From Plumapathes pennacea (lineage: Eukaryota; Cnidaria; Anthozoa; Antipatharia; Myriopathidae), in assembly GCA_964036295.1 (NCBI GenBank), contig OZ038472.1, positions 13,998,385 through 14,062,384 on the forward strand: a stretch of DNA of 64,000 nt. Direction: 5' to 3'. Under the pieces are notes generated by a model that had not been told where the DNA came from, did no database searches, and was given only the letters and a program-made list of their open reading frames with translations. How positions within the stretch are numbered: position 1 is the first letter of the stretch; the number at the start of each line of letters is the position of its first letter. A program made the translations under genes and the position numbers. Positions 24,384 through 35,540 of the stretch are shown piece after piece.

Positions 24384-25711
24384 CAACCTCGTTCCCAGGC
24401 TCTTTCATCTCCCGGGCCCCGCCCCCGAAGAAAGACCCTGGTTCAGGCTGGTCACGTGTCGGCCAGAATCTGGCCGGTTGCAAAAAAGGAAACCAAGGGA
24501 GGGGCCGTTAAGTCGGAAATTTACTTTACTTTGTCTACTTGGGAAAGAAAAATTTGGATATAAAAATTTAACACCTCCCATGTAGTTTACGCTGCGTCTG
24601 AACAACAAGTCAAGTTGTTGCAGGCCTTATAGTCTTGTGGGAGACCACTGCAAAAACGTATGCGGAAAACTGAGCTAAGAAGGCACTTCTCGAAACAGCG
24701 AAGGAGTTTTACAGCAGCTCGTTGCCACAGAGCAAAGGTTTGCCGCATTTAATCTGCAGACCATGTGAAAGACGCCTCGACAACTTCAGAGCTTTCAAAA
24801 AGGTAATTTCGAGAGTCAAGGCTCCTTCGAAAGCGTGAAAAGATGCATTTAAACACGAAGGTGCGCTATAAAAGGCCGTTGGCCGCCTCTTTCGACATCA
24901 AATTTGCATAATGTTTGTTGAATCGCACGTGCGTCCACAGCGTTCAGAAGTCGCTCTGTCCATGAAATTTCTCTGCAACAACTAAAAGTATACCTAAAAT
25001 TAAACACGGACGGGCAACTCTAATGTGGAGTCCTGGACGGAAGGGTTTGAAACTAAATTTTTCTCTTGGCTGCCAAAATACATTTTGAATTTCGCGGCGC
25101 AATGCGACGCATGGCTGCTCACCAAGCATATTTAATTTTTTACTTTGAAGATTATTCTTGGGTTTTACTCAAATTGCACTCAAAATGAATGTTTATGTGA
25201 TGGCAAAATTGGTGAGGCAACATTATCTTGTTTTGCGTGGTATTCAAGTAGAAGGAAAAACAAAATTTGGACATTTTTGGCTATTTACTAATTAGGAGCT
25301 ATTGTCTCGGTCGCTGTTGATTGACAAGTGGCTCTGCGCTTCCCTGGGAAACGCCCTTTTATAGGAAAAAAAAAGTGTGGCTGATTTGTGTCGTTTGTGC
25401 CAGCCTCGTTTTGATTTGATAATAGCCTGTTCTGAATAGAATTACTACAGGCTCTCCCCACCTCCTCCCTCCCTCGCCCCAGCCCTCTCGCGCCCCCGCC
25501 CCAGTTCATCGCGCCTTTTTTCTGCGCCTTTTTCCAGTATCTGAGAGCCTGGAACAGGCTAATTTGACAAACGCACAGCACGACAAATTTCTTTGACAGG
25601 GGGACCCCTCCCAACGGATTATCTTTGTGAGCAAGGCACGTGACCAGCCTGAACCAGGGTCTTTCTTCGGGGGCGGGGGCCGGGAGATGAAAGAGCCTGG
25701 GAACGAGGTTG
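24384..25711. mobile_element. Non-autonomous TIR transposon with exact 9-bp target duplication
   Basis: The ends CAACCTCGTTCCCAGGCTC and its inverse pair over about 75 bp (24384-24462 with 25627-25711). AAAAAAGTG flanks both sides exactly (24375-24383 and 25712-25720). A 9-bp duplication is typical of Mutator-like elements; other superfamilies cannot be ruled out. No transposase is present. Inside, 24700-24793 reads as an exon-like piece with an ICRPCERRLDNFRAFKK stretch before a GTAATT donor. The right end lies 49 bp before the gene 2 start codon, so it probably sits in or next to the promoter or 5' UTR of gene 2. Confidence 0.85.
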
Positions 25712-25760
25712 AAAAAAGTGCTGAACAAGCGATTTCACTTTTGTTTTTCGCTTTCCAAGG

Positions 25761-25906
25761 ATGCCGGGCTATTCGCTACCGCAGTGTGACAAGGCAGAAC
25801 TGCCTGCCAAGTATTTGTGCTCATTCTGTGATCTTCTACTTCGAGATGCAATGCAGACTTCGTGTGGACACTTTTATTGTTTGTCTTGCCTGGACAGCCT
25901 TGTTGT
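25761..25906 (+). CDS. TRAF: Gene 2 exon 1: RING finger, type B
   Basis: Starts MPGYSLPQCDKAELPAKY. Ligands C20, C23, C35, H37, C40, C43 are in place, and C59 with D62 come from exon 2 (IKCKTD). The MQTSCGHFYCLSCLD core is identical to the other three genes, but the N-terminal arm and the loop after C23 differ from type A. An extra Cys (C9) is present. Confidence 0.92.
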
Positions 25907-28900
25907 GTAAGTTATAAACAAATAGACTTATCTCAAAATAATGCTCGTTACTGAAAATGGGTTTTCCTCGTATTTTGGTAAAAACAATCGTAAAATTTCA
26001 AGGATTTTTTTTGGAAAGTTTACTCGTACTCATTTATATTTCAAACTGCACTCAATCATGTGGTTACCTATACGAGTTAGAGTTGTTTCGGATGACTGTC
26101 GAATACCAAAACCAAAGTAATCACACAGGCCAATCACAGAGACTGAGAGAAAACAGTTCAGCCAATTAGAAGCCAAAGTAATTCACGTTTGGTCTTGCGT
26201 TTGGTTTTACTTTCAAATTAGCAATGCGAGTACACGCCATCGCTTGCGTGAGAAGTGTTTGGTTTTGGTTTTGGTTTTGTTCCTGATTGGTTGAGAATGC
26301 TGACAAACTTGTAAGCAATCACACGATTACTTTCGACAGTCATCCGAAAACAGCTCTATAAGTAAACATAACCCAGGCTGTTAATGCCTGAAGTTTATTT
26401 CTGTGGGTTGAAAGCTCCCCAAGTTACCAAAATGAAGTTCATTGCAATATAAGAGTGAAGATGCATCAGTACAACACAATTAGAAACTTTGGTTTTAACC
26501 AGGCATCTTGGAAACAGCTAGCATTTAATTGGTTGCACTAATATTGCCTGTGTCTGTATGTACGTTGTCAGAATTAGAAATGGCTCAAACATTCCAGCCA
26601 TTAAATGCAAAACCGACGGACAACACCTCACTCGCAATGAGGTAAGTCTTACCAGATCTCTCATACAGAGATTGACCCAGGGGGGAGGGGGGGGGGGGAG
26701 GACCCTTTCATATACCTCCAGTAAAAGATTTGATTGTTCTATCACACCGACAAAGCGCCTGACAGGATGTTGTACTCTGAATGAAACATGAAAATCTTAA
26801 TTAAAATGTAATTGTTCCATGGCGGAGTTTCCGGTTTTCACACCCCTTTCAAATACCAATGTGATTCAACATCACTCGCCGTGGTTAATGTTTTTAGTGA
26901 CCCTTTCAAATACCAAAAATGACATTTTCCCATACCCTTTCTTATACCTGAGTCAAAAAAAGGGACCCCTTTCAGGCGGGACCTCCCCGTATAGCCGATC
27001 ATAGGGAGTAACCCCCCCCCCCCCGGGAGTAGATATGATGATGTTCTTTAATTTATTCAAATACAGTTAAAAATATGTTACATTTTCTTACTGTGTGGTT
27101 TTTATATTGATTATTTACCACAAACAGGTATTCCCGGATAACTTTATGAGGAGAGAGATCATGGCTTTGATAATTCACTGTCCACATGTAGATTCTGGCT
27201 GCAAGTGGAAGGGGGAAGTACGACATGTCGAGGTAGAGTAATATATTTCTGAATTGTATTGTTGAAACAGTAACATGGTACCTTTTTAGAAAGTTCTCAG
27301 GTTTGAAGGTTCGCAGAGCTTATAAAAAAATGTAGTGTTTTTAAATGGGGGCTAATTGCCCTTCGGGCTGTAGCAATTGACTTTGAGCAATAATTATTGG
27401 ATTAAATATTCTGGTTGCCCAGACCTCAAAGTTTACTTGCTCAACCAACTGGTTGCCCCAAGCATAGTGCCCAATTATAGACAGTTAAAGCACTGAGGGA
27501 GTTGCACAGTACTCATGAGATGGGTTTCAGAGGTTGGGATAAGCATACTTTAGATATTATACTTTCCATGCCCCTGTCAGACCCATACCCATAATTTGCA
27601 GCCTTTATTTGTGTTCATGCATCCATGTCAATATTATACCCTACTCAGATCAAAAGACAAGTTCTAAAACTCCATTTCAGATGCTTCAAAAAATCTTTAA
27701 AACTCATTCCCTTTGGGGTAACACACACATATATAAATTCAGTATTTGCAACCAAATATAAATTCACAGTCAGTGCATGGGCGGCCCCTTTTATTAAGCC
27801 CCTTTTATGTTAGAACTATTGGTCAAAGTAATGCTGTTGTATTATCCATGCACAGACAACCCATGCAAAGAACTGTGAGTTCCTGCAAGTTTCCTGTACA
27901 CACCATGAATGTGGGATGTTGATGAAGAAATCTGATTTGGAGGAGCATTTGGAAAAGGAGTGCAAATGCAGGCTGCACATGTGCAACTACTGCAAGAAGG
28001 AAATCAAACTGAACCTGATGCATGTGTGTATATATAATACTTCAGTCAGAACAATGCTTGGGTGGGACCCAAGAGAACAACTTGGTCAAGTTTTTGGGGA
28101 AAATATGTTTAGAGCAATCCAGGAAGTATTTATCATGGTTTTATCTATATAAAAAAAAAAACAAAAAAAAAACAAAAAAAAACAAAAAAAACAAAAAAAC
28201 AAAAAACAAAACAAAAAACAAAAAACAAAACATAAAACAAAACAAAACAAAAAGCAAAACAAACAAAAACAAAAAACAAAGAAGAAAAAAAGCAAAAAAA
28301 AACAAAAACAAAAACAAAAACAAAAAAAAACAAACAAAAAAAAACAAGGAATGGTGTCAAACATTTAGCATATTTGGTATAATAACATTAAAATAGTTTG
28401 GGGTCCTGTGTTCTGTTAATCTGTTTCCAGGTCCATCAAAAGAATGACTGCCCTGGTTTTCCAATTGTTTGTCAGAAGTGCAATAAAGATGGAATTCCGC
28501 GTTCAAAGGTTCGTACACTGAATAAGCAGTTGCGCGATTATGCAGTTATTTTGTGTACTAATTTCGGGACTTAATTTGCTTGTTGTTCTCTGCTTGGGTT
28601 ACCCCGCTCAGGTTAATTATCTGCTGGTCATTTGCAATTCAGAAGTTGGATGCGTTAAATGAATATAATTAACCTACAGAGTAAGTTCTTCCAGCCATAT
28701 ATCCAACAACGCAACAGGTGTTGTGAAAAAGAAAGGCCAGTTACAAACACGTTTTTCATGAGTCTACAGCACAAGTTTGTGTGGTCAAAACTACACTAGT
28801 TTGATGAATGAATTATACAAGAACAAAAGCTCATGTCCACATGTCTTCCTATTTTTAGCCTCGCAGCAGTTTCTCTTTCCTTTTCTGCTCGCATGCCACA

Positions 28901-31900
28901 GTTTGTGGAATTCTACTGATTTATTTGCTCTTTGAAAGATCTTTCGAACCTTTCACGCTTTCTGGTTTGGTTTGTATACGCCAGTGGCTTTCGGTGATCT
29001 GAATACCCGCTGATTCATGAGCGGCGTGTTGTCCGAGATTCGAGCTTTCTATTCATTTTAAAGAAATCTGCACGCGAGGTTTCGGTTTTAGAACACGCAG
29101 TCTCGGCGCCAAGTTTATCAAGTGGTTTAAAAAATGACTGGTCTTTTCGCAAATGAGAAGGATTTATTTGTATAAAACGCAACTGCTAAACTTGATACTA
29201 CATTTCATGACTGTTTTCCGATTGGCTTGTATGGTAAAATGATACTAACTATACCCGTATAAAAAGAACGCTTTTAACCAATCAGTAGCGAAAGTAAATC
29301 GTGCACATTGTTCATGCATGCGTACTTTTCGAACGCGGATTGGCTAAGAAAAAGATCTCCACTGAGATCAAGTCATCTGGTGAAATTTGCATAAACACGA
29401 CAAGCACATTATATATATATATATGTTTCCCAGGATCTGCTTTTGCAAAGTTTTAGTTTCTTTTCTAAAAGGTAAATCGTACACGCTTGTCAGTGCACAA
29501 AACAAACTGACCACTGCAACAATTTATTAATCCTACGAATTTGTCACTTTACTCGCTAGAAATGCGGGACAGGTTTTGAAGTAAACTGAGTTTCGGTCTC
29601 ACACAGGCGAATAAAGAATTTGAATCACTAAAGCTGACAGCGTGAGATGGCGGACTGAAAGGATTAAATCCATATAAGCTCACGCAAATATCATGACCTT
29701 TCCATAGAGAGTACACATTTAGCCAGTAGCAAACATCTCTAGGATTGAATTCATTAACTAGTCTATATCATTTATACAGTTCTGAAAGTTAGTTTTGAAG
29801 TGTTTAGGGTTTTTGATGACAGTCACATGAGCCTGGCCGGTATGGTGTTACCGTGAGCTCTTTCTGAAGAAGATCGAGCCAAGTGACGTGGATTATGAGT
29901 TTCATGTTGAATCGGAACGGTACGCATAGCCTATGAAACTTTGACTATTCATAAAATAGCGACCACCAAAGAAGACTTTGTTGTATAGCACCAAGTGTTC
30001 TCAAGAAACCTGCAGCTGTTTTTTGGGCTTTGCCCGCAAGAATACTGTTCGATGTCTCTCGTTTGTGTTCGCTGTGTGAGGCATCGTGAATTGAAGCACT
30101 GAGCTACAGACGGCACACTGAACTGAACGAAGAAACAGAAAGACGCGTTGTTGAGAACGCTGTATGCGGAGTGTTACGAACATGGGAACATTTCACGAAA
30201 TCTGAAGGACAAGTTTCACTAGACCGATGACGATGTGAACGCAACGTGTTGCCACAACATCGCCCAACATTGTGCAACGAATGCTTCATGTGACGGTAAG
30301 AGCAGCAATTGCGATGCATTTTCACTCTTTCCATTGTCTATTTTCGTCAGGATCATAATTGCGGACACCAACAACACTGTACGGTTTCGCAAAGCGTTTT
30401 TGGGTAACACTACTGGGCGATGTTGTGTTAATATGTTGTCGTTTGCACAGGCCTTGAAAACTGACGAATTAAGGGTTGGGCCTCAATTGTAAACTCGCGG
30501 AAAGACAATCGCGTTTTAACCAAGGTCGAGAGAATGATTAATTTGAGTTGTTAGCTGAGGAAATGGGTTTGGAAAGTCGTTTAAAGCCAGGGCCGCTCAT
30601 AAACTCGGACAAACAAGTGAATGTTATAAATTCAAAAGGCGAGTAACATGAGGTTGTGGTGATTGGCAAATGTATCGAAGCTTTGGTCAACACGAGGTAG
30701 ATAATATGAAGGTATGTTGTGAACAAGAAGACAGCGAAACCATTACTTTTTCTTACTGACGTCGACATAAAATAGAAAGCCTTAAAGGTTTTCAAGCTTG
30801 TGTAAATGGTAGAGGTATGAAATTCAAAATATTTTAAACAGTTCGAACAAAGATGTGTTGGTCGCTTGTCGGGCTACAATGATTTCACTATTCTGGATTG
30901 CTTTGTGTTCTATAGTGCTCTGAAACACTGGTTACTTTGTCTATTATCGTTATGTACAGACAGGGAGGATGGGATCCTGGTTATTTTGATGCATACAATG
31001 GACCACAAAGGCATATACTCTGTGGTGAAATAGGGCGAATCCACCGAATTCGCTCTGAAAGCCGGCGGTCATTTTAGTTATTTGGTGAAACTTCGTCGAT
31101 CAGAGAACTGTAACTCTAAATAGGTTTGACTACAGTTTGACAAGGGTTCGTAAACTGCAAAAATTGATGAACGTGTAACCTTTAGTCGTGAGAATGAAGC
31201 AATGGATCCTAGTAATGGTAAAATTAGCGTAGCTACGAAGAATTGACAATAGCATTTGTTGTGAACAAGTGTTTAGGAAAGGAATGTCTAACCTTTGAAC
31301 AGCGACGAAGGACTGAGTTTGAATTGCTTACGCAGCTTCGAACGATGGGCAGGTATTCAAGAGGTGAAGGTTCTGTTTGACGAACTGAGCCAAGAACTTG
31401 AACCTAAAAAAATATCACAATTAGTATCGTATGAAGTTATTCTAATTCAAAGATATCTAAAGCACACTAGGGAGTCGACGGAAATAGTAAAAAAAGGCCC
31501 TTTCTGAAAGATGCATGGTGGGCTTGGAACAAAACTCACTACCGGTGTTTCATCGTGGGCATGCATGTCATAATTATTTTATCTCTTCCAGGGTACCAAG
31601 CTTATAGATTCAAACATTTTGTTACCTCTTTTCTAACGTCACAAGCGTGGATCATGCATGGACTTTAGTGCATACCACACCTAGAAAAATGGAGGCTAAT
31701 TTTTGTTGATTCATGCCAACGTGGCAAATTAAATATGCAGTACTGGTGCGCATGCTAAAACATGTACCAAAACCGCTAAGATCTTTGATCGCCGAGTCAT
31801 GTATTGGTTTAAATTTACCATTTTTGAACAGGGTCTTCAGAAATTATGTCTGCGACTGCAATGAAATACTGGCTGAACATTTTGCAGTTAAAATGGATGC

Positions 31901-34288
31901 ATTCTGAACGCTAGAAAGAAGCTTGATAGAATACAGCAGTCACAATGAGACTGGTTTGTGGTCAGCTTACTGGGTAGCGCTTTATGCAGACTACGATTGT
32001 CGAGAAAGAATGACTTTTGAAGACAAGTGTAAGCTCTGGGCCTTTGAACTACAAGTCATTTTTGGCAACAATGAGCAAAGCTGTGGGAAGCCTCTGATCA
32101 TTGGTTGGGTGCGAAGTCAGTTTTGCCTCATATTGTGTGTTTACTGCACGCAAATAAAGATCCTGTATAGGCTGGAAAAAGAAATATTTTTTGTGATGCA
32201 TCGAGTTATTTTACTTCTTTCACTTTTACGGTTACATCAACTTAACTTCACGAACCCACCCAAGGAATACCAACCTATACGGGCTGCAAGCTGTATTAAT
32301 GTTGTGTCAAATTTTTATAGATCCAAGAGCATCAAGACCCCCTGACTGGAGACTGTGATGGCGTTCAAGGACCATGCCCTTTCTCCGATATGGGTTGCCT
32401 AGAAAAAAAGGTTTGTGTTCTAGCTACTTCGCTGCTTTATATGGGGTTCCTCTGCCCAAATAAACCAAAAACAACGAGGATTGTGTTAATTGACTTCGTG
32501 AATACTACTATTAGGATGCCCTTATTGAGAGCTTTCACTTCAGTGGTCCGACAGTCCGGTACACCTTTACGCTTCATTTGACAGTTGAGGTGTTGGAAGT
32601 AAACACTTCTATTATAATTTACTCCTTCTGAACTTTCATTTGAGCGTTTAAGGCTTAAATAGTATTAAATATATGCTTTAATGCAGTCATCAGACAATAT
32701 TTTTCTTAAAGATTGAGAGGTGTTCTGTTTGCATTTGGTTTTGTTTTAACTGTTGCTCACAACACATTGCTAGTTGCCAACGAGCAAGCCGAGCGAAGAC
32801 GGTCGGCTTGCGAGGCGGCCAGCATAATGCCACGCGAAGTATTGCAGCAGGCAGAAAAATTCTCGATCGAGCTCTTAAAAGTGTAATGTAAGGTGTAGAT
32901 TCCCTGGAGACTTTGTGCCGGAAATATTAGAGCCAACAGAGCCAATGAAAAGAGATGTTGATTTATGTTGTGACCGTTCTTAGCCAATCAGGAGGGAGTA
33001 TTTTGCACAAGGTAAACACATGCATTCACAAGCATCTGTCATCGAGTTCTTTTTCTCTCGTTGGCACTTATAGCGAAAGCTACAACTAGTATACTCCGTA
33101 AAACCTTGCTGAATTCAGTGAGCTCTTGCTCTAACTGAAGCTGTTGTTTCAAAGAGAAATACATTACCACATTTTAGTCACAAATCAAACGTACAAGCTT
33201 TTGCTAAACTAGTGTTGTCGTTGTTGCAGGTCATGCCCCAAAATGAGAAGCAGCAACATCTACAGGAGTTCACTGTCCTTCACATGTCTCTTCTCCTGAA
33301 AACGGCGCTGAATCTGTCCAGAGATGTTGAGTCGCTCATGTGTCGACAACCTGGCTTGTTTTCCAGAAACCCCAGCTTCGTGGTTGATTATGAAAACGTC
33401 ATTTCAGACATCCTTGCTCGAGTACAGGGTGTAGGCGGAGATCACAGAGAGTTGAGGGAGAAAGTCCAAAAACAAAGCGAACGAATAACGATTCTAGAGA
33501 GGGGCATGGCAACGATGAGGATATCCGCTGATACTGTGTCACCGATTACAGATGAATCAGGTGGGCCCGGGCTACCCGCAAATGAAGTGACCCGCAGAGT
33601 GACGAACCTGGAGAACAGGACAGCGGATCACGAAGTTCTTTTAGTGGAGAACAATCGAAATGTTGATGACCTCAGGCAGCAGAAGAACAGCTTGAACAGG
33701 CAGCTTGAAGCAGCTCTGGAAACCATCAGACGACTGGAGAGGAAGGTGGAGTCTCACGAGCACGTGCTGGCCATACGAAACGTGGCGTTAGCAGATCTGG
33801 AAGAGTTTGTCAGACAACAGCAAGTCTCCAGCTATGATGGAGCTCTACTGTGGAAGATCGATGACTATGCTCGCAGGAAGAATGATGCAGTTTCAGGAAG
33901 GCAGACGTCGTTCTACAGTCCCTGCTTCTACACCAGTCGCCATGGCTACAAGATGTGCGTTCGCATGTACCTTAACGGAGACGGCATGGGTAAAGGCACT
34001 CACATGTCGGTGTTCTTTGTTGTCATGCGTGGGCAGTTTGACGCGCTACTCCGCTGGCCATTCAGACAGAAAGTAACCATCATGCTGTTGGATCAGGACA
34101 ACGTGGAGCACGTGATCGACGCCTTCAGACCAGATCCCAACAGTTCATCTTTCCAGAGACCGCGGAGAGAGATGAATGTGGCCAGCGGTTGCCCTCTCTT
34201 CTGTGCTTTGTCGGAGTTGAATAAACATGCTTATGTGAGAGATGACGTCATGTTTATGAAGATTATTGTTGACACTTCGGATTTATAG
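25761..34288 (+). CDS. TRAF: TRAF-family adaptor / RING E3 ligase, gene 2
   Basis: Coding exons: 25761-25906, 26578-26641, 27128-27232, 27856-28023, 28431-28508, 32321-32410, 33230-34288. The product is 569 residues, one more than gene 1 because exon 4 is 168 nt. The exon 4 donor is CAT|GTGTGT, weaker than the GTAAGT or GTATCT type sites elsewhere. Architecture is RING, zinc fingers, coiled coil, MATH. Its role should be the family role: trimeric receptor adaptor with E3 activity. In the final zinc finger the fourth ligand position is Phe231 (gene 1 has Cys), so that finger may be weakened. RING and introns resemble gene 3, including intron 5 sequence around 28590-29200; the 3' flank resembles gene 1. 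A transposon insertion sits just upstream. Confidence 0.93.
26680..27025. repeat. G-run/C-run bounded element in gene 2 intron 2
   Basis: It starts with a G-rich tract (26681-26700) followed by ACCCTTTCATATACCTCC and ends with CCCCGTATAGCCGATC and a run of C (27011-27024). The same vocabulary is present at 5699-5870 and, more loosely, at 47968-48352. It appears to be an interspersed element with homopolymeric inverted ends. Confidence 0.65.
28151..28347. repeat. A-rich CAAAAA low-complexity tract
   Basis: About 200 bp composed almost only of A with C at irregular 4-9 base steps, in gene 2 intron 4. Open frames through it encode Lys/Asn or Phe/Leu strings and are artefacts. Confidence 0.95.
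30235..30448. mobile_element. MITE with GTGAACGCAACGTGTTG terminus, copy 1
   Basis: The left end GTGAACGCAACGTGTTGCCA pairs imperfectly with the right end (TGTTGTCGTTTGCAC). The interior has TGTGACGGTAAGAGCAGCAA and TCATAATTGCGGACA. A second copy is in gene 4 intron 4 (55102-55293). It lies in gene 2 intron 5, the longest intron of that gene. Confidence 0.75.
33230..34288 (+). CDS. TRAF: Gene 2 exon 7: coiled coil and MATH domain
   Basis: 1059-nt exon after a TTGTTGCAG acceptor, ending TAG. The first ~35 residues differ clearly from gene 1 (MPQNEKQQHLQEFTVLHMSL), then the sequence is almost identical to the other three paralogs to the end, also at most third codon positions. MATH landmarks WKIDDYARRKNDAV, YLNGDGMGKGTH, ASGCPLFC and IIVDTSDL are all intact. 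Confidence 0.95.
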   Translation, partial: VMPQNEKQQHLQEFTVLHMSLLLKTALNLSRDVESLMCRQPGLFSRNPSFVVDYENVISDILARVQGVGGDHRELREKVQKQSERITILERGMATMRISADTVSPITDESGGPGLPANEVTRRVTNLENRTADHEVLLVENNRNVDDLRQQKNSLNRQLEAALETIRRLERKVESHEHVLAIRNVALADLEEFVRQQQVSSYDGALLWKIDDYARRKNDAVSGRQTSFYSPCFYTSRHGYKMCVRMYLNGDGMGKGTHMSVFFVVMRGQFDALLRWPFRQKVTIMLLDQDNVEHVIDAFRPDPNSSSFQRPRREMNVASGCPLFCALSELNKHAYVRDDVMFMKIIVDTSDL

Positions 34289-35192
34289 AGTGTTCCGGTT
34301 CGACTGAAAAAGTGGACGGCATTTCAGATAATATGAGACGAAGTCTAAGAAATATTGAAGTCAAATATAAAAAGATATTTATCACTGGACATTGGCATCG
34401 AGAGTTCGCGTGGGCTCAACCGAAAAGTTCAGATCTCCTGCTGGTAGTGGGTTTTCGATCTTGGAAGTGTTTGAAACTCAACACTGAAATGGGATAATGC
34501 ATTTTTGGTCAAACGCTCGATGCAAACGAGTAAAGACTTTAACGGACCAACTACCAAGGAATGTCCTCCTTTGTTTGTCGTTTGAAGCACTAAAAGTAAA
34601 TGCGATCGCGTAATTTCCACTCCACGTATTTTTCTGAAATTCGGTACCAAGACTTGTATGGTATACCAGGCATTTAGTTTAACAAAAAAATGGCGAGTCC
34701 ATTTAGTTGCTAACTGATTCAGTGGCCGAGCGGTCTGGTGTGGTGGACCAGAATCCGCAGTGAAGCTCTCAGGCCGGCAGTAGTAAGAAGGTTTTTCATC
34801 CGAGGAGGCAACTCCAACGGTTTTTCCCTTCAGAACCTGTCTGCTTTCTACAGGTCTTCCACCAACACGGCCCCACCAGGTACTTGCTGAATTACTTACC
34901 TTGTATAATAGGTTTGTTTTTTTTTTTTTTTTTTTTTTTTTTTGTTCTACTATGGTAACTAGAATACCACGCACTTCTACCCTAGTAAAACAAGTACATA
35001 TAGCATAACACTGTTACATCTCTCAGCCCATAATTCGAAGTACGTTTCACAATGTATTCCATGGAAGCATTTTGGTGTTGAACATTTTACACGTATGTTA
35101 TGTACGATAATCTATTGGCCATTTCTGGGATCATAGACATCTTGCATTCGGAAAAAAGCAATTAATAATATTTTAAAGTCATTACCATTTGC

Positions 35193-35225
<33 letters not shown>

Positions 35226-35486
35226 CAGTTCCTGGGTGGGTGAGCTTTGAGCGACGACGCTGCTTTGATTCGGATTAGATTGACACATGTTTCACTTCGA
35301 TTGGCAGTACTTGGAATTCGAGTTACAATATTTTCTCTGACTTTGCTCATATTATCGGTCGAAACGGAACACTTCTCAAGTCCTGCACCAATCCGTCGGT
35401 CCTTTTTTTATCTCATTCCCTGTTTGAGGGAAAGATACTGTACATCTTGATGGGGCCAATACTTGTTACGTTTACATCTTCATTTC

Positions 35487-35523
<37 letters not shown>

Positions 35524-35540
35524 TAGCTGTTATTAATTAT
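34289..35540 (+). other. Gene 2 3' flank, homologous to gene 1 3' flank
   Basis: It aligns with 15950-17320 but is interrupted here by a SINE-like insertion (about 34718-34897) and T-runs (34918-34943, 35198-35225, 35489-35522). No open frame is conserved between the two copies. I could not point to a convincing AATAAA. Confidence 0.65.
34718..34900 (+). mobile_element. tRNA-derived SINE-like element
   Basis: The head CAGTGGCCGAGCGGTCTGG looks like a tRNA A-box (TGGCCGAGCGG at 34723-34733) of the Leu/Ser kind. It is followed by a body with AGGTTTTTCATCCGAGGAGG, CAACTCCAACGGTTTTTCCC and ACACGGCCCCACCAGG. The body recurs on the - strand at 51785-51951. It is not an intact tRNA gene, because no acceptor stem closes it. 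The B-box is not clear. Confidence 0.6.

Noticed and set aside
28022-28396. Lys-rich and Phe-rich frames of 70-124 codons
   Set aside because: They come from the CAAAAA low-complexity tract in gene 2 intron 4.
33807-34076. 89-codon frame overlapping the gene 2 MATH exon (and the equivalent at 49290-49559)
   Set aside because: It is an alternative frame inside a strongly supported coding exon, and recurs only because the exons are nearly identical.
34720-34800. A true tRNA gene (Ser or Leu)
   Set aside because: The A-box resemblance is good, but no closing acceptor stem, anticodon arm or clear B-box follows. It fits a SINE head better.
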